From assembly GCA_020442915.1 (NCBI GenBank), contig JAGRJD010000015.1, positions 1 to 46,435 of the forward strand: 46,435 nucleotides of DNA, in the 5' to 3' direction. Source of the DNA: Thiothrix sp. GTDB lineage: Bacteria; Pseudomonadota; Gammaproteobacteria; Thiotrichales; Thiotrichaceae. The notes beneath the pieces are model-generated. The model did no database searches, was not told where the DNA came from, and saw only the letters and a program-made list of their open reading frames with translations. Positions 1 to 8,629 of the stretch are shown here, in pieces (within the stretch, counting starts at the first letter, position 1; the number at the start of each line of letters is the position of its first letter). A program made the translations under genes and the position numbers.

Positions 1-2
1 CG

Positions 3-476
3 CACCTGATCCGGCATTTCCGCAATATCGCCGAACGACGCGGAGCAGCGGGTGCGATCGGGAAGTGTTTGCTGTTGCTGGCCCATGCAGTGGTACGTAT
101 TCACCACCGTTTCAGCCAGCAGCCTGACCCATACGGACATTACCGACGACGTCTGCACCGCTTGCGGCGCCGCTTCCAGGCGACTTTACAGCGCGGCAGC
201 CAACTGGATGAACGAACGTGTAAACGAACCCGCAACCAGTGCCTGCATTTGCTCCGGGATGGAGCCATGTGCTGGACGTTTCTCCAGGATCGACGGATTC
301 CACTCACCAATAACCGCGCGGAACGCGCTATCCGCCTCTATGTGCTGGGAACCGCCTGTCAATTAGGCATCAGTACGGTGGCTCTGATGCGTGAGGTGTG
401 TTCTCAAGGTTTGGTGAATCAACCCGTAACCGTGCGCTTCCCGATGCCTGCCCAAGAGTCGCAACGCCTGACCTGA
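3..476 (+). pseudogene. IS66-family transposase, C-terminal remnant
   Basis: The open frame runs in from the left window edge without a start codon. Its translation contains the IS66-type transposase C-terminal signature LTNNRAERAIR around position 312-344. This segment carries the last catalytic acidic residue of the DDE domain. After about position 345 the expected continuation (a tryptophan/arginine-rich segment) is lost and the frame reads unrelated sequence to a stop at 474-476. The piece is therefore truncated at the 3' side, and its 5' part lies outside the window. It directly abuts an IS3-type fragment, so this is a mosaic of decayed elements. Confidence 0.7.
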
Positions 477-674
477 GCCGCTGTACAATCGCGTGAACGG
501 TTACTTCCGCTGGTGCAGGAGCATCGTGGCGAGTCTTCCTCTTTGTGGTCGGCCATCGAGTCGATCGCACCGAAGATCGGCTGCGTGCCACAGACACTGC
601 TGGAATGGGTCAAGCGTGTGGAGGTGGATGCCGTGACCGATGCGGTCGACCTGGCCGAACAGTATTGGGGTTAG
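477..674 (+). pseudogene. IS3-family OrfA (IS51/IS1404-like) fragment
   Basis: Frame starting just after the stop at 474-476 translates to a segment containing [17 protein letters not shown], then KIGC and [10 protein letters not shown]. This is the helix-turn-helix region of IS3-family OrfA proteins of the IS51/IS1404 type. There is no start codon and no N-terminus, and the frame ends at a TAG at 672-674 with no OrfB following. It is a non-functional internal fragment. From 675 to 738 I see no gene; a small CCGGT-gag-ACCGG hairpin occurs at 711-723 without a T-tract. Confidence 0.65.
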
Positions 675-738
675 CATGTCTGGCAACACGGCAAGTTTGA
701 AATAGTCGCTCCGGTGAGACCGGCAGCGTCCCGGTTTG

Positions 739-1191
739 TCATAATGGAAGCTCCCTATTCTGTATCACACTTTTCATGACCAAGGTGGATGTCAGCCGCT
801 GGACACCAGGTAAAGCCGAGAGCTGATCATCATACAGCTTCTGGAAAGCCTCCAGGTCTTTTACCACCACATTCAACATATAGTCCGGATCACCAAATAA
901 TCTTTTTGCTTCAATGACCTGGGGTATATCAATGAGAGCAGCCTCGAACTTCACCAAACTTCCCTGGTTGCCATCCCTCATGGTCACAAACAACAAGGCT
1001 GAGAAATTCAGCCCGAGGACAACGGGGTCAAGTTGTGCACGATAATCCCGTATCGCACCTGCCTGCTCCAGCGCCTTCAAGCGGCGGTGGCAAGGCGACA
1101 AGCTCAAACCGATCCTTTCGGCCAGCTCTGTTACTGTTAGCCTGCCATCCAGCTGAAGCTCAAAAAGAATCTTCTTGTCAAAACGATCCAT
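739..1191 (-). CDS. Lrp/AsnC-family transcriptional regulator
   Basis: The 150-aa protein has the Lrp layout: an N-terminal winged helix-turn-helix (roughly residues 4-50, containing TELAERIGLSLSPCHRRL) and a C-terminal RAM/AsnC effector-binding domain (about 65-145, with FGDPDYMLNVVVKDL). Members sense amino acids and often control transporter genes. The gene diverges from a LysE-type exporter, the usual pairing for local amino-acid-responsive regulators. A dyad at 1236-1268 in the shared intergenic region is a likely binding site. The effector is unknown; an amino acid exported by the neighbour is the simplest guess. Confidence 0.9.
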   Translation of the reverse strand: MDRFDKKILFELQLDGRLTVTELAERIGLSLSPCHRRLKALEQAGAIRDYRAQLDPVVLGLNFSALLFVTMRDGNQGSLVKFEAALIDIPQVIEAKRLFGDPDYMLNVVVKDLEAFQKLYDDQLSALPGVQRLTSTLVMKSVIQNRELPL

Positions 1192-1235
1192 AGTCCATTT
1201 CTTTCCATTAAAAGTGTTTGAAACAGGTAATTCCA

Positions 1236-1268
1236 GAAGAATTTTCTATCTAAAATGAAATATTCTTC
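1236..1268. promoter_or_regulatory. Dyad in the lrp-lysE intergenic region, probable Lrp-type operator
   Basis: GAAGAATTTTC at 1236-1246 faces GAAATATTCTTC at 1257-1268, a near-perfect inverted repeat with a single-base gap, separated by 10 A/T-rich bases. A further AAGAAGATTT at 1271-1280 repeats the half-site. Lrp-family regulators bind AT-rich dyads upstream of their own gene and of divergent targets. The position, about 45 nt from the regulator start and 33 nt from the exporter start, fits control of both. Confidence 0.55.
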
Positions 1269-1300
1269 CCAAGAAGATTTATCAGCATAAGGAATGAAGT

Positions 1301-1924
1301 GTGTCCCCTGGTGTTCTGGCAGCCTTTTGGGCTGTCTCTTTCTTGTTTGTTATCACCCCAGGCGTAGACTGGGCGTATGCCATTTCGGCCGGGCTTCGCG
1401 AAAAAACGGTTTTGCCAGCTGTTGGTGGTATGTTACTTGGACATTTTGCAGCCACCTGTCTGGTTGCCGCTGGTGTCGGCACTTTGGTAACAAATATGCC
1501 CCTGGCAATGACCATGCTGACCTTTGCAGGTGCCAGTTACCTGCTATGGCTCGGGGTTGGGCTGGTTCGCAATCCTACTGCACCCGCCACCGAACTTACT
1601 GACACGCCAGATAAAGCTGCGCAGTGGCTACTGAAGGGTATCGGCGTCAGCGGTTTGAACCCCAAAGTATTTTTATTGTTTCTGGCGCTACTTCCACAAT
1701 TTTCCGACCCGGAGAGCTCATGGCCACTGCCTATGCAAATGCTGATACTGGGAAGTATTCATATATTCAGTTGTGGCGTTGTTTACTTGCTTGTTGGTTA
1801 CGGTTCCCAGATAGTTCTCAAGACCAGGCCCGCTGCCGCGAAGCTGGTGAACCGGATATCAGGAGTGGCCATGACGTGTATTGCCCTGCTGCTATTGGCT
1901 GAGCTGATGACCCAGAAAGCTTGA
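1301..1924 (+). CDS. LysE/RhtB-family amino acid exporter
   Basis: This 207-aa polytopic membrane protein has the LysE/RhtB pattern of about six hydrophobic helices, an N-terminal FVITPG motif, and the GLNPKVFLLFLALLPQF segment typical of the family after the third helix. Members export small amino acids or homoserine lactones from the cytoplasm. The start is a GTG preceded by a purine-rich stretch (AAGGAATGAAG). The common TPGP motif reads TPGVDW here, a small deviation. The divergent Lrp-type gene presumably controls it. The substrate cannot be deduced. Confidence 0.85.
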   Translation: MSPGVLAAFWAVSFLFVITPGVDWAYAISAGLREKTVLPAVGGMLLGHFAATCLVAAGVGTLVTNMPLAMTMLTFAGASYLLWLGVGLVRNPTAPATELTDTPDKAAQWLLKGIGVSGLNPKVFLLFLALLPQFSDPESSWPLPMQMLILGSIHIFSCGVVYLLVGYGSQIVLKTRPAAAKLVNRISGVAMTCIALLLLAELMTQKA

Positions 1925-2028
1925 TGAGGCCAAGAGGGACGAGCAAAGCTGAAGTCGGCCAATGAAGTGCAACACGCTTACCGACTGAACACAGTCAACC
2001 AATTGAAACGACTTTACGAGAAACTTTC

Positions 2029-2493
2029 ATGTCAAACATCAGACAACGTGCTGCCGAAGGGCTCCATACAGGCGACCAATTTACGATAACGCGCTGTTTC
2101 ACTGCCGAGGAAATAACAGCCTTCGCCAGCCTTTCCAGAGACTACAATCCGGTACATTGTGACAGCGTTTATGCAGAACTCAAAGGCCTACGGGCCCCTA
2201 TTACCCACGGTCTCCTCACAGCAAGCCTGATAACAGAAATCGGAGGCCAGATTGGCTGGCTTGCCAAGAACATGTCATTGCGATTTAAACGCCCGGTATA
2301 TGCCGGTGAGACCTTGACCTGTGACTGGATCATACTCGATATCGATGACAGGGGACATGCCAAAGCAGCAGTCAGAGTCATCAATGACAGTGGCATCACC
2401 GTTCTGGAGGCAGAGACAACAGGAGTATTACCCAACGTGAGCGAACGACAGCACCTGGCCAAGATACTCGCTGAGGGTGATACTGGACAATAA
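2029..2493 (+). CDS. MaoC-family (R)-specific enoyl-CoA hydratase
   Basis: The 154-aa protein has a single hot-dog fold like PhaJ-type (R)-enoyl-CoA hydratases. The catalytic hydratase motif is present: Asp38 and His43 within SRDYNPVH, followed by PITHGLL and the MSLRFKRPVYAGE strand. Enzymes of this type hydrate trans-2-enoyl-CoA to (R)-3-hydroxyacyl-CoA. The next gene on the same strand, 136 nt downstream, is an acyl-CoA ligase, which suggests a shared role with CoA thioesters. No polyhydroxyalkanoate synthase is present in the window, so a PHA role is not supported by context. Confidence 0.82.
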   Translation: MSNIRQRAAEGLHTGDQFTITRCFTAEEITAFASLSRDYNPVHCDSVYAELKGLRAPITHGLLTASLITEIGGQIGWLAKNMSLRFKRPVYAGETLTCDWIILDIDDRGHAKAAVRVINDSGITVLEAETTGVLPNVSERQHLAKILAEGDTGQ

Positions 2494-2629
2494 GGGCGCG
2501 GTTATGCCTTCGGGGGGATGCAGGCACGAATGCCAGTCAATATCAGAACCTTTTACAAAAACCAGCCGCATCAGTCACAATGCCAGAATCTTTCCCCAAC
2601 GTTGGCCCGAATCATGACAGGAGGAGATC

Positions 2630-4276
2630 ATGAACCACACCGTTACCGCTGCCACGACAGCCTACGCCTACCCGCTGTTGATCAAGCAGCTGCTGCCGAC
2701 CGCACTGCTGACTGCCCCGCAACAGGAAATCGTATACGCCGATAAAAGCCGTCATACCTACACCGACCTGAACCGCCGCATCCACCAGCTGGGCCATGGC
2801 CTGACCCGGCTGGGCGTGAAACCCGGCAGCACGGTGGCGGTCATGGACTGGGACACACCGCGCTATCTGGAATGCTTTTTTGCCATTCCCATGCTGGGGG
2901 CGGTACTGCAGACCGTCAATGTGCGTCTGGCACCGGAGCAGATTGCCTATACCCTGAACCACGCCAGAGCGGAGGTGCTGCTCATCAACCACGAATTTCT
3001 GCCACTGCTGGAACAGATCCGGTCCGAGCTTGCCGACATCCACACCTTCATTCTGCTCAGCGACGAGGACGAAGCCCTGCCGACCGGTTTTGCAAGCGAA
3101 TACGAGGCGCTGCTGGCCGGTCAGCCCGAGCAGTTTGATTTCCCCGATTTTGATGAAAACACCCGCGCCACCACCTTCTATACCACCGGCACCACCGGCC
3201 TGCCCAAGGGCGTATTTTTCAGCCACCGCCAGCTGGTCCTGCACACCCTCGGTACCGCCGCCACCCTGGGCATGGCCCCCGAACAGGGGCGTTTCCACCG
3301 GGGTGATGTCTACATGCCGCTCACACCCATGTTCCATGTGCATGCCTGGGGCATTCCGCTGGTGGCGACCATGGCCGGTATCAAACAGGTCTATCCGGGC
3401 CGTTATGAACCGGGCCGCATCCTGCAGCTGTGCCGCGACGAGGCGGTCACCTTCTCCCACTGCGTACCGGCCATCCTGCAGATGCTGCTGACCCATCCAG
3501 CCTGCGCCGGCACCGACCTGTCACACTGGAAAGTCATCATCGGCGGCTCGGCCCTGACCCGCGCACTGGCACAGATGGCGCTGGACAAGGGCATTGATGT
3601 CATGACCGGCTACGGCATGTCCGAAACCTGCCCGCTGCTGACCCTGGCCCAGCTCGACCCGAGCCTTGACCCTGCTGCCGATCCGCATCTGGCTGTCCGG
3701 GTCCGGACCGGACGTCCCCTGCCGCTGGTCGACCTGCGCATTGTGGACCCGGACATGACCCCGCTGCCGAATGACGGTACAACCACCGGGGAAGTGGTAG
3801 TACGCTCCCCCTGGCTGACCCAGGGCTACCTGTTCAACCCAGAAGCCTCGGAAACCCTGTGGGAAGGCGGCTGGCTGCATACCCAGGATGTGGGCCGCAT
3901 CGACCCGCAGGGCTATCTGCAGGTCACTGACCGAATCAAGGATGTGGTCAAGACCGGTGGTGAATGGATTTCCTCGGTGATGCTGGAGGACATGATCAGC
4001 CAGTATCCGGCAGTGGCCGAATCCGCCGTGATCGCCATACCGGATGAAAAATGGGGCGAACGGCCACTGGCCCTGATTGTGCTGAAAGCCGGGGCCGACG
4101 CATCGGCGGCAGACATCCGGACCCACCTCGGCAGTTTTGTGGATCAGGGCGTGCTGTCGAAATTCGGCATCCCGGATGCGGATCACATCCGCTTCGTGGA
4201 TACCCTGGCGCGTACCAGCGTCGGCAAGCTCAACAAACGCCGGATGCGTGAAGACTGGAGCAGACCGGAAGCCTGA
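2630..4276 (+). CDS. AMP-forming fatty-acyl-CoA ligase (AlkK-like)
   Basis: This 548-aa ANL-superfamily enzyme adenylates a carboxylic acid and transfers it to CoA. The P-loop YTTGTTGLPKG lies at residues 184-194, the YGMSET motif (A5) around 328, and a C-terminal hinge and lysine-bearing tail with RTSVGKLNK near the end. Full length and N-terminal sequence resemble AlkK-type medium/long-chain acyl-CoA synthetases. The start is well set by AGGAGGA four bases upstream of the ATG. The gene ends against the convergent hemerythrin-like gene, with only 15 nt between stop codons. Substrate chain length is not readable from sequence. Confidence 0.85.
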   Translation: MNHTVTAATTAYAYPLLIKQLLPTALLTAPQQEIVYADKSRHTYTDLNRRIHQLGHGLTRLGVKPGSTVAVMDWDTPRYLECFFAIPMLGAVLQTVNVRLAPEQIAYTLNHARAEVLLINHEFLPLLEQIRSELADIHTFILLSDEDEALPTGFASEYEALLAGQPEQFDFPDFDENTRATTFYTTGTTGLPKGVFFSHRQLVLHTLGTAATLGMAPEQGRFHRGDVYMPLTPMFHVHAWGIPLVATMAGIKQVYPGRYEPGRILQLCRDEAVTFSHCVPAILQMLLTHPACAGTDLSHWKVIIGGSALTRALAQMALDKGIDVMTGYGMSETCPLLTLAQLDPSLDPAADPHLAVRVRTGRPLPLVDLRIVDPDMTPLPNDGTTTGEVVVRSPWLTQGYLFNPEASETLWEGGWLHTQDVGRIDPQGYLQVTDRIKDVVKTGGEWISSVMLEDMISQYPAVAESAVIAIPDEKWGERPLALIVLKAGADASAADIRTHLGSFVDQGVLSKFGIPDADHIRFVDTLARTSVGKLNKRRMREDWSRPEA

Positions 4277-4296
4277 CGGGGCGGATGGCCGTCAGG
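4272..4296. terminator. Inverted repeat over the convergent stop codons
   Basis: CCTGACG at 4272-4278 pairs with CGTCAGG at 4290-4296, a 7-bp perfect stem with an 11-nt loop. It covers the stop codon of the upstream ligase and of the convergent hemerythrin-like gene. There is no T-tract on either side, so it may be an mRNA 3'-end stabiliser or a weak bidirectional stop rather than a classical intrinsic terminator. Confidence 0.35.
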
Positions 4297-5254
4297 ACAC
4301 GTCATATGGCAGCCGCCCCGCCATTTCAACCCGCCCTTCCCCGCCGCGTGGCAGGCGCACCAGCTCCAGGTCACAAACCTGCCCCGCAGCCTCCGCAGGC
4401 GCATCCGCCTGAAACACGGCCAGGGGCACGACAACCGGATGCGGCCAGTCGGTTTCGACCAGATGCCGCAGCCAGGCACGCCGTTCCGCTTCCGGCTTGA
4501 CGCACAGCAAGGCTTCGGCATTGTGACAGACCAGCCCCTGCTGCTGCGACTGTGTACGCAGGGTCTGTGTCAGCTGCGCCAGGGTCAGGGTATCAGCCCG
4601 CTCCCGCAGTTCAGCCATCACCACCTGCCGGTAGTCAAAAAAAGCAATCCCGAGATGCCCGGCCAGCTGCTGCACCAGTTCGGGCTGGTAGCGCGGGAAC
4701 AGCACAATATGGCCATTGCCCCGCCCTGCCGCCCCGAAATGGGCATCCACACGTGCCAGCCACGCATCCGGATCGACACCATGACGGACCGCTGCCGTGG
4801 TCACCCGGGCAGCTTCCGGCGCAGCACCCAGGGCCTTGAAATTCCGCACGGCATCCCACTGTGCCGGCGTGAACAGGGCCTCCAGTGCCGGGAACAGCTG
4901 TTCATTTTCCAGCAGGGTGTGACTGCGCAACACACGGGCAAACTCCGCCAGTTCCGCCGGTGCACGGGCTTCACTGATGTTTTCTGCCAGCGTACGCAGC
5001 AGGCCGTGCTCCTTGCCCAGCTGGATGCACAAAGGCACCAGCGCCTGATGCACATGAAGCAGCGGGGTGAAAAGGGCCTGCTCTTCATGCTGGAGATGGG
5101 GTTCCAGCTCCCTGGCATGGTATTCACGGACCCATTGCACGGCGGTCGCCAGCTCATCAGCCTGTCCGCGCCTGACCACCCGCTCCAGCCGGTCGGCCAG
5201 CAGCAGGCATTCCGCATGTTCCTGTACCAGTTGCTGCATGTTCTGGTTGCTCAT
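4292..5254 (-). CDS. Hemerythrin-like (HHE) protein with an unrecognised C-terminal domain
   Basis: The start is taken at the ATG at 5254 because an AGGGGAT ribosome site precedes it; the open frame continues 25 codons further upstream without one. Residues 1-145 form an HHE four-helix bundle with potential diiron ligands His13, His53, His56, Glu57/58, His83, His112 and Glu116. Such domains bind O2 or NO or serve as oxygen/redox sensors in the cytoplasm. Residues 165-320 form a second domain that I do not recognise; it includes a conserved-looking AERRAWLRHLVETDWP segment followed by a valine-rich strand. The gene is downstream of, and co-oriented with, a two-component system (123-nt gap). 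A role in sensing oxygen or nitrosative stress is inference. Confidence 0.75.
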   Translation of the reverse strand: MSNQNMQQLVQEHAECLLLADRLERVVRRGQADELATAVQWVREYHARELEPHLQHEEQALFTPLLHVHQALVPLCIQLGKEHGLLRTLAENISEARAPAELAEFARVLRSHTLLENEQLFPALEALFTPAQWDAVRNFKALGAAPEAARVTTAAVRHGVDPDAWLARVDAHFGAAGRGNGHIVLFPRYQPELVQQLAGHLGIAFFDYRQVVMAELRERADTLTLAQLTQTLRTQSQQQGLVCHNAEALLCVKPEAERRAWLRHLVETDWPHPVVVPLAVFQADAPAEAAGQVCDLELVRLPRGGEGRVEMAGRLPYDVS

Positions 5255-5377
5255 GACAATCCCCTGTAACCGTTCGTTTACCCTGACGTCCGGCACAGTA
5301 ACACAGTTTCCCTTCCGGGCGCGGCGCACAATACTGCTGCAGATGATAGAAAATTCTGATGCCGGATAGCACTGACC

Positions 5378-6091
5378 TCATACCGCCTGCCACTGCACAT
5401 CAGCCATCAGCATGTAGCCCGCCCCGTAAACGGTGCGGATCAGCTGCGGATTCCGCGGGTCCTGCTCCAGTTTCTTGCGGATGCGCGACATACGCACGTC
5501 AATACAGCGGTCAAAGGCCCCCTGACGCGCCTGCATCAGCTGCTCGCGTGACAATATCTGCCGGGGTGACTGCAACAGCCCCAGCAGCAGCTCCGCCTCT
5601 GCCGCACTCAGCATTTCACGCCTGCCATTGCGATGGGTCGCGGTCAGGGTAGCGGGATCAAAGGACCAGTCCCCGAACAGGGCGCGTCTGGCCGGCACGG
5701 CGGTCGTCAGGGCCGATATTTTTTTCCGGCGGCGCAGAAAACTGTTGATGCGGGCCACCAGCTCCCGCGGATCAAACGGCTTGCTGACATAATCATCCGC
5801 CCCGAGCTCCAGCCCCAGCACCTTGTCGGTGGCACTGTCGCGCCCGGACAGGATGATGACGCCGGTTTCACCGACCTCCATCAGGTGGCGCACCAGCGTC
5901 AGTCCGTCCATGTCCGGCAACCCCAGATCAATGATGCAGACATCGGGCAGCTGCTGCCTCAGGGCATACATCGCCTGGGCACCAGTACGGAAGGCCCGCG
6001 CATGATGCCCATAGCGCTCCAGCTCCCCGCACACCAGTGTGCAGATGTCACTTTCATCCTCAACTACATAAATCAGTCTGCCTGTCGTCAT
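5378..6091 (-). CDS. OmpR-family response regulator
   Basis: The 237-aa protein has a receiver domain (about 6-120) with the acidic pair Glu11/Asp12, phospho-acceptor Asp55 in CIIDLGLPDMDG and conserved Lys104 in VSKPFD. A C-terminal winged-helix DNA-binding domain of the OmpR/PhoB class follows (about 145-233), including CIDVRMSRIRKKL. Its ATG overlaps the stop of the upstream sensor kinase by 4 nt, so the two are translationally coupled and are almost certainly partners. Targets are unknown; direct repeats upstream of the kinase (8630-8667) are candidates. Confidence 0.92.
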   Translation of the reverse strand: MTTGRLIYVVEDESDICTLVCGELERYGHHARAFRTGAQAMYALRQQLPDVCIIDLGLPDMDGLTLVRHLMEVGETGVIILSGRDSATDKVLGLELGADDYVSKPFDPRELVARINSFLRRRKKISALTTAVPARRALFGDWSFDPATLTATHRNGRREMLSAAEAELLLGLLQSPRQILSREQLMQARQGAFDRCIDVRMSRIRKKLEQDPRNPQLIRTVYGAGYMLMADVQWQAV

Positions 6092-8601
6092 TCATGCTCC
6101 TCTTCATGATGCAGTGCCCGCCAGAGTGCCTGGCCAAGCGCCGCGCGGTCAAACGGTTTGCGCAACAACGGAAACGGGCGCTCCCCGCCGCCCTGCACCG
6201 GCTGCTGCTCGCTGGCATAACCGCTGATCAGCAGAATGATACTACGGGGATTGCGCCGGTAAAGCCTGAGTGCCAGTTCACGCCCGTCTTCACCCGCATT
6301 CAACAGGATGTCGGATACCATGCCGTCCAAAGCGGGCAGCTCATCAATCAGCTGCCGGGCCACCCCGGCAGTGCCGGCCTCCACCACGTAAACCCCGAGC
6401 CCGAGCAGCTGTTCCCGCACCACGGCCCGCACCCCGTCATTGTCCTCCACCAGCAACAGCAGTTTTCCCTGCAGGGCCTGTTCCGGTAGTATCTCCTGAC
6501 AAACTGGCGACAAGTGTGCTTTGTCATCCACCGGCGACCGGGCAAGGGGCAGCAGCAGGGTGACACAAGCACCGCTTTCGGGAGGCGGTACATTGCCGAT
6601 GCGGAGATAGCCGCGGGACTGCTTGACAAAACCATACACCATGCTGAGTCCGAGCCCGGAGTTGAGGCCGTTGAGTTTGGTGGTATAAAACGGCTCCAGC
6701 GCATGCACCCTGGCATCGGTACTGAAACCGGTGCCTGAATCACGGATGGTCAGCCTCACGTACGTCCCGGCGGCCACCGGTTCATCATAGCCCTCCGGCG
6801 GTGCCTGCACCCGGTCGATACCGAAGCAGATACAGCCCCCCTGCGGCATGGCATCACGGGAATTCAGGGCCAGATTGACCAGGGCATTCTCCAGGTAGCC
6901 AGGGTCCACATGCACCATCAGGTCAGCCTCCCGGACCGCCTCCTCCAGACGGATATTGTCCGGCAGCGAGGAAGTCAGCAGGTGCATCACTTCCCGCACC
7001 AGCACCGCAATCGGAACCTGTTCCGGCTCCAGCGTCTCCCGGCGTGAAAAGGCCAGCAGGCGATGGGTGATGTCCGCCCCGCGCCTTGCCGCATGGATGG
7101 CCGGGTCCAGATAATCCGCCAGCCCGCCGGCATCCGGCAGGTGACGCTCCCTGGCCAGCAGCAGGTTGCCGAGAATGATGGACAGCAGGTTGTTGAAGTC
7201 ATGGGCCAGCCCGCCGGCCAGCTGACCGACAGCCTGCATGCGCTGGGCACGGGCACTGGTGGCCAGCAGCTCTTCCGTGCGCCGGCGGACCTTGGTGTCA
7301 AGGTCATCGATATTGCCCTTGAGCTGCGTCACCATGCCATCAAAACTGCTGGCCAGCGTACCGATTTCATCCCCGGTGCTGATCCCGCTTCGGGCGGACA
7401 GATCCCCCGCGCTGACCCGGCGTGCCGTATCCACCAGCTGCTCCAGCGGACGGGTGATGCGCTTGATGAAAAAGCCCGCCAGCATCAGGCTGACCAGCAG
7501 CGTCAGTCCCGCCAGCAAGAGCAGGCGCCGGCTGAGGGTATCGGAACTGCGCAGCAGCTCTTCGGTATAAACCGATGAGCAGATGTACCAGTCAAAAGCC
7601 TTCAGGTAACGCACCAGGGACAGTTTTTCATAGACATAATTACCCGGCTCTTCCGGCTTGTCCCAGAGGTATTTCAGTTCCTGACCGGTATCTGCCACCC
7701 GTTTCAGGTCTTCGGCAATGTAATTTTCACTGAGCGGATTGAGCAGGTCACGAATGTCGGTCCCGTCAATGGCCCGGTTGGGATGAATCAGCATGCGGTT
7801 ATGGCTGTCAAACACATAGAGATAACCCGTGCGGGCTACCCGGATACCCTGCAGGGCCTGGCGCAGCTCCTCCAGTGCCTGTTTCCGGCGCGCGCCGACC
7901 GCCTGCTCCAGATCATCCAGATAGACCCCGGACCCAACCACCAGTCCCCATTCCGGGTAATGGTGCACGAATGACAGCTTTTCGAGCACCTCGGCCTTTT
8001 CCAGCCGGTTCCAGCGGTAGCGGTAAAAGCCCTCACCGTCACGGATCGCCCGTGACACAATGTCCGGCTGCGCCTGCAGACCGGGCGGGCCCGCCAGCTC
8101 CGCCACCAGATGATGGTGATAACGCGCATCCGGGTGGGACAGCAGGTAGCCGGCCTCATCCGCCACCCAGATGTAATCATGATTGCCGTAGCTGAAACTG
8201 CGCAGGGCTTCAAAGGCATTCCGGCGTGCCTCGACTGCGGACACCCCGTCACGGCGCGCCTGTTCCAGCTGCTGGTGCAGAAAGGAGCCGGCCAGCTCAA
8301 CCACAACCCTGAGCTGCTCCTGCCGGGCCTTCAAGGCCTGGCGCCGGTAATCCTCCACGTTGTCATGCATGCGCCCGGCAATTTCGACCACGTTATCCAG
8401 CACCAGCCGGCTGGCATCACGCTCAATATCAAAAACCGTCTGTTTGATCAGGGGCACCGAATACCAGTAGGTAATGGTGAAAATCGCCACCAGCGTGCCC
8501 AGCATCACCCAGAAAAAGCGACGCGCCAGACGTGGACGGACAAGCTGAAATCCGGACAAGGGCCTCTCCTGCAAAACACCGAACCGGGGTCGCAACAGCA
8601 T
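6088..8601 (-). CDS. Hybrid sensor histidine kinase with tandem periplasmic Cache domains
   Basis: This 837-aa kinase has, in order: a transmembrane helix (about 30-50), a periplasmic sensor with two related Cache-type repeats (DYIWVADEAGYLLSHPD, then GYLYVFDSHNRMLIHP), a second helix (about 358-378), HAMP, and a HisKA domain with the phospho-His in LAHDFNN near 465. A HATPase_c with N- and G-boxes (NALVNLALNSRDA, GLGLSMVYGFV) and a C-terminal receiver (acceptor Asp in MVSDILL near 763, conserved Lys in LRKPF) complete it. Cache repeats bind small molecules, often carboxylates. The annotated ATG has a poor ribosome site; a TTG at 8559 is preceded by AGGAGAGG and may be the true start, shortening the protein by 14 residues. 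It is followed by its response regulator. Confidence 0.92.
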   Translation of the reverse strand: MLLRPRFGVLQERPLSGFQLVRPRLARRFFWVMLGTLVAIFTITYWYSVPLIKQTVFDIERDASRLVLDNVVEIAGRMHDNVEDYRRQALKARQEQLRVVVELAGSFLHQQLEQARRDGVSAVEARRNAFEALRSFSYGNHDYIWVADEAGYLLSHPDARYHHHLVAELAGPPGLQAQPDIVSRAIRDGEGFYRYRWNRLEKAEVLEKLSFVHHYPEWGLVVGSGVYLDDLEQAVGARRKQALEELRQALQGIRVARTGYLYVFDSHNRMLIHPNRAIDGTDIRDLLNPLSENYIAEDLKRVADTGQELKYLWDKPEEPGNYVYEKLSLVRYLKAFDWYICSSVYTEELLRSSDTLSRRLLLLAGLTLLVSLMLAGFFIKRITRPLEQLVDTARRVSAGDLSARSGISTGDEIGTLASSFDGMVTQLKGNIDDLDTKVRRRTEELLATSARAQRMQAVGQLAGGLAHDFNNLLSIILGNLLLARERHLPDAGGLADYLDPAIHAARRGADITHRLLAFSRRETLEPEQVPIAVLVREVMHLLTSSLPDNIRLEEAVREADLMVHVDPGYLENALVNLALNSRDAMPQGGCICFGIDRVQAPPEGYDEPVAAGTYVRLTIRDSGTGFSTDARVHALEPFYTTKLNGLNSGLGLSMVYGFVKQSRGYLRIGNVPPPESGACVTLLLPLARSPVDDKAHLSPVCQEILPEQALQGKLLLLVEDNDGVRAVVREQLLGLGVYVVEAGTAGVARQLIDELPALDGMVSDILLNAGEDGRELALRLYRRNPRSIILLISGYASEQQPVQGGGERPFPLLRKPFDRAALGQALWRALHHEEEHE

Positions 8602-8629
8602 ACACCAGGAAAGGCCCGCCGGGGTGGCT

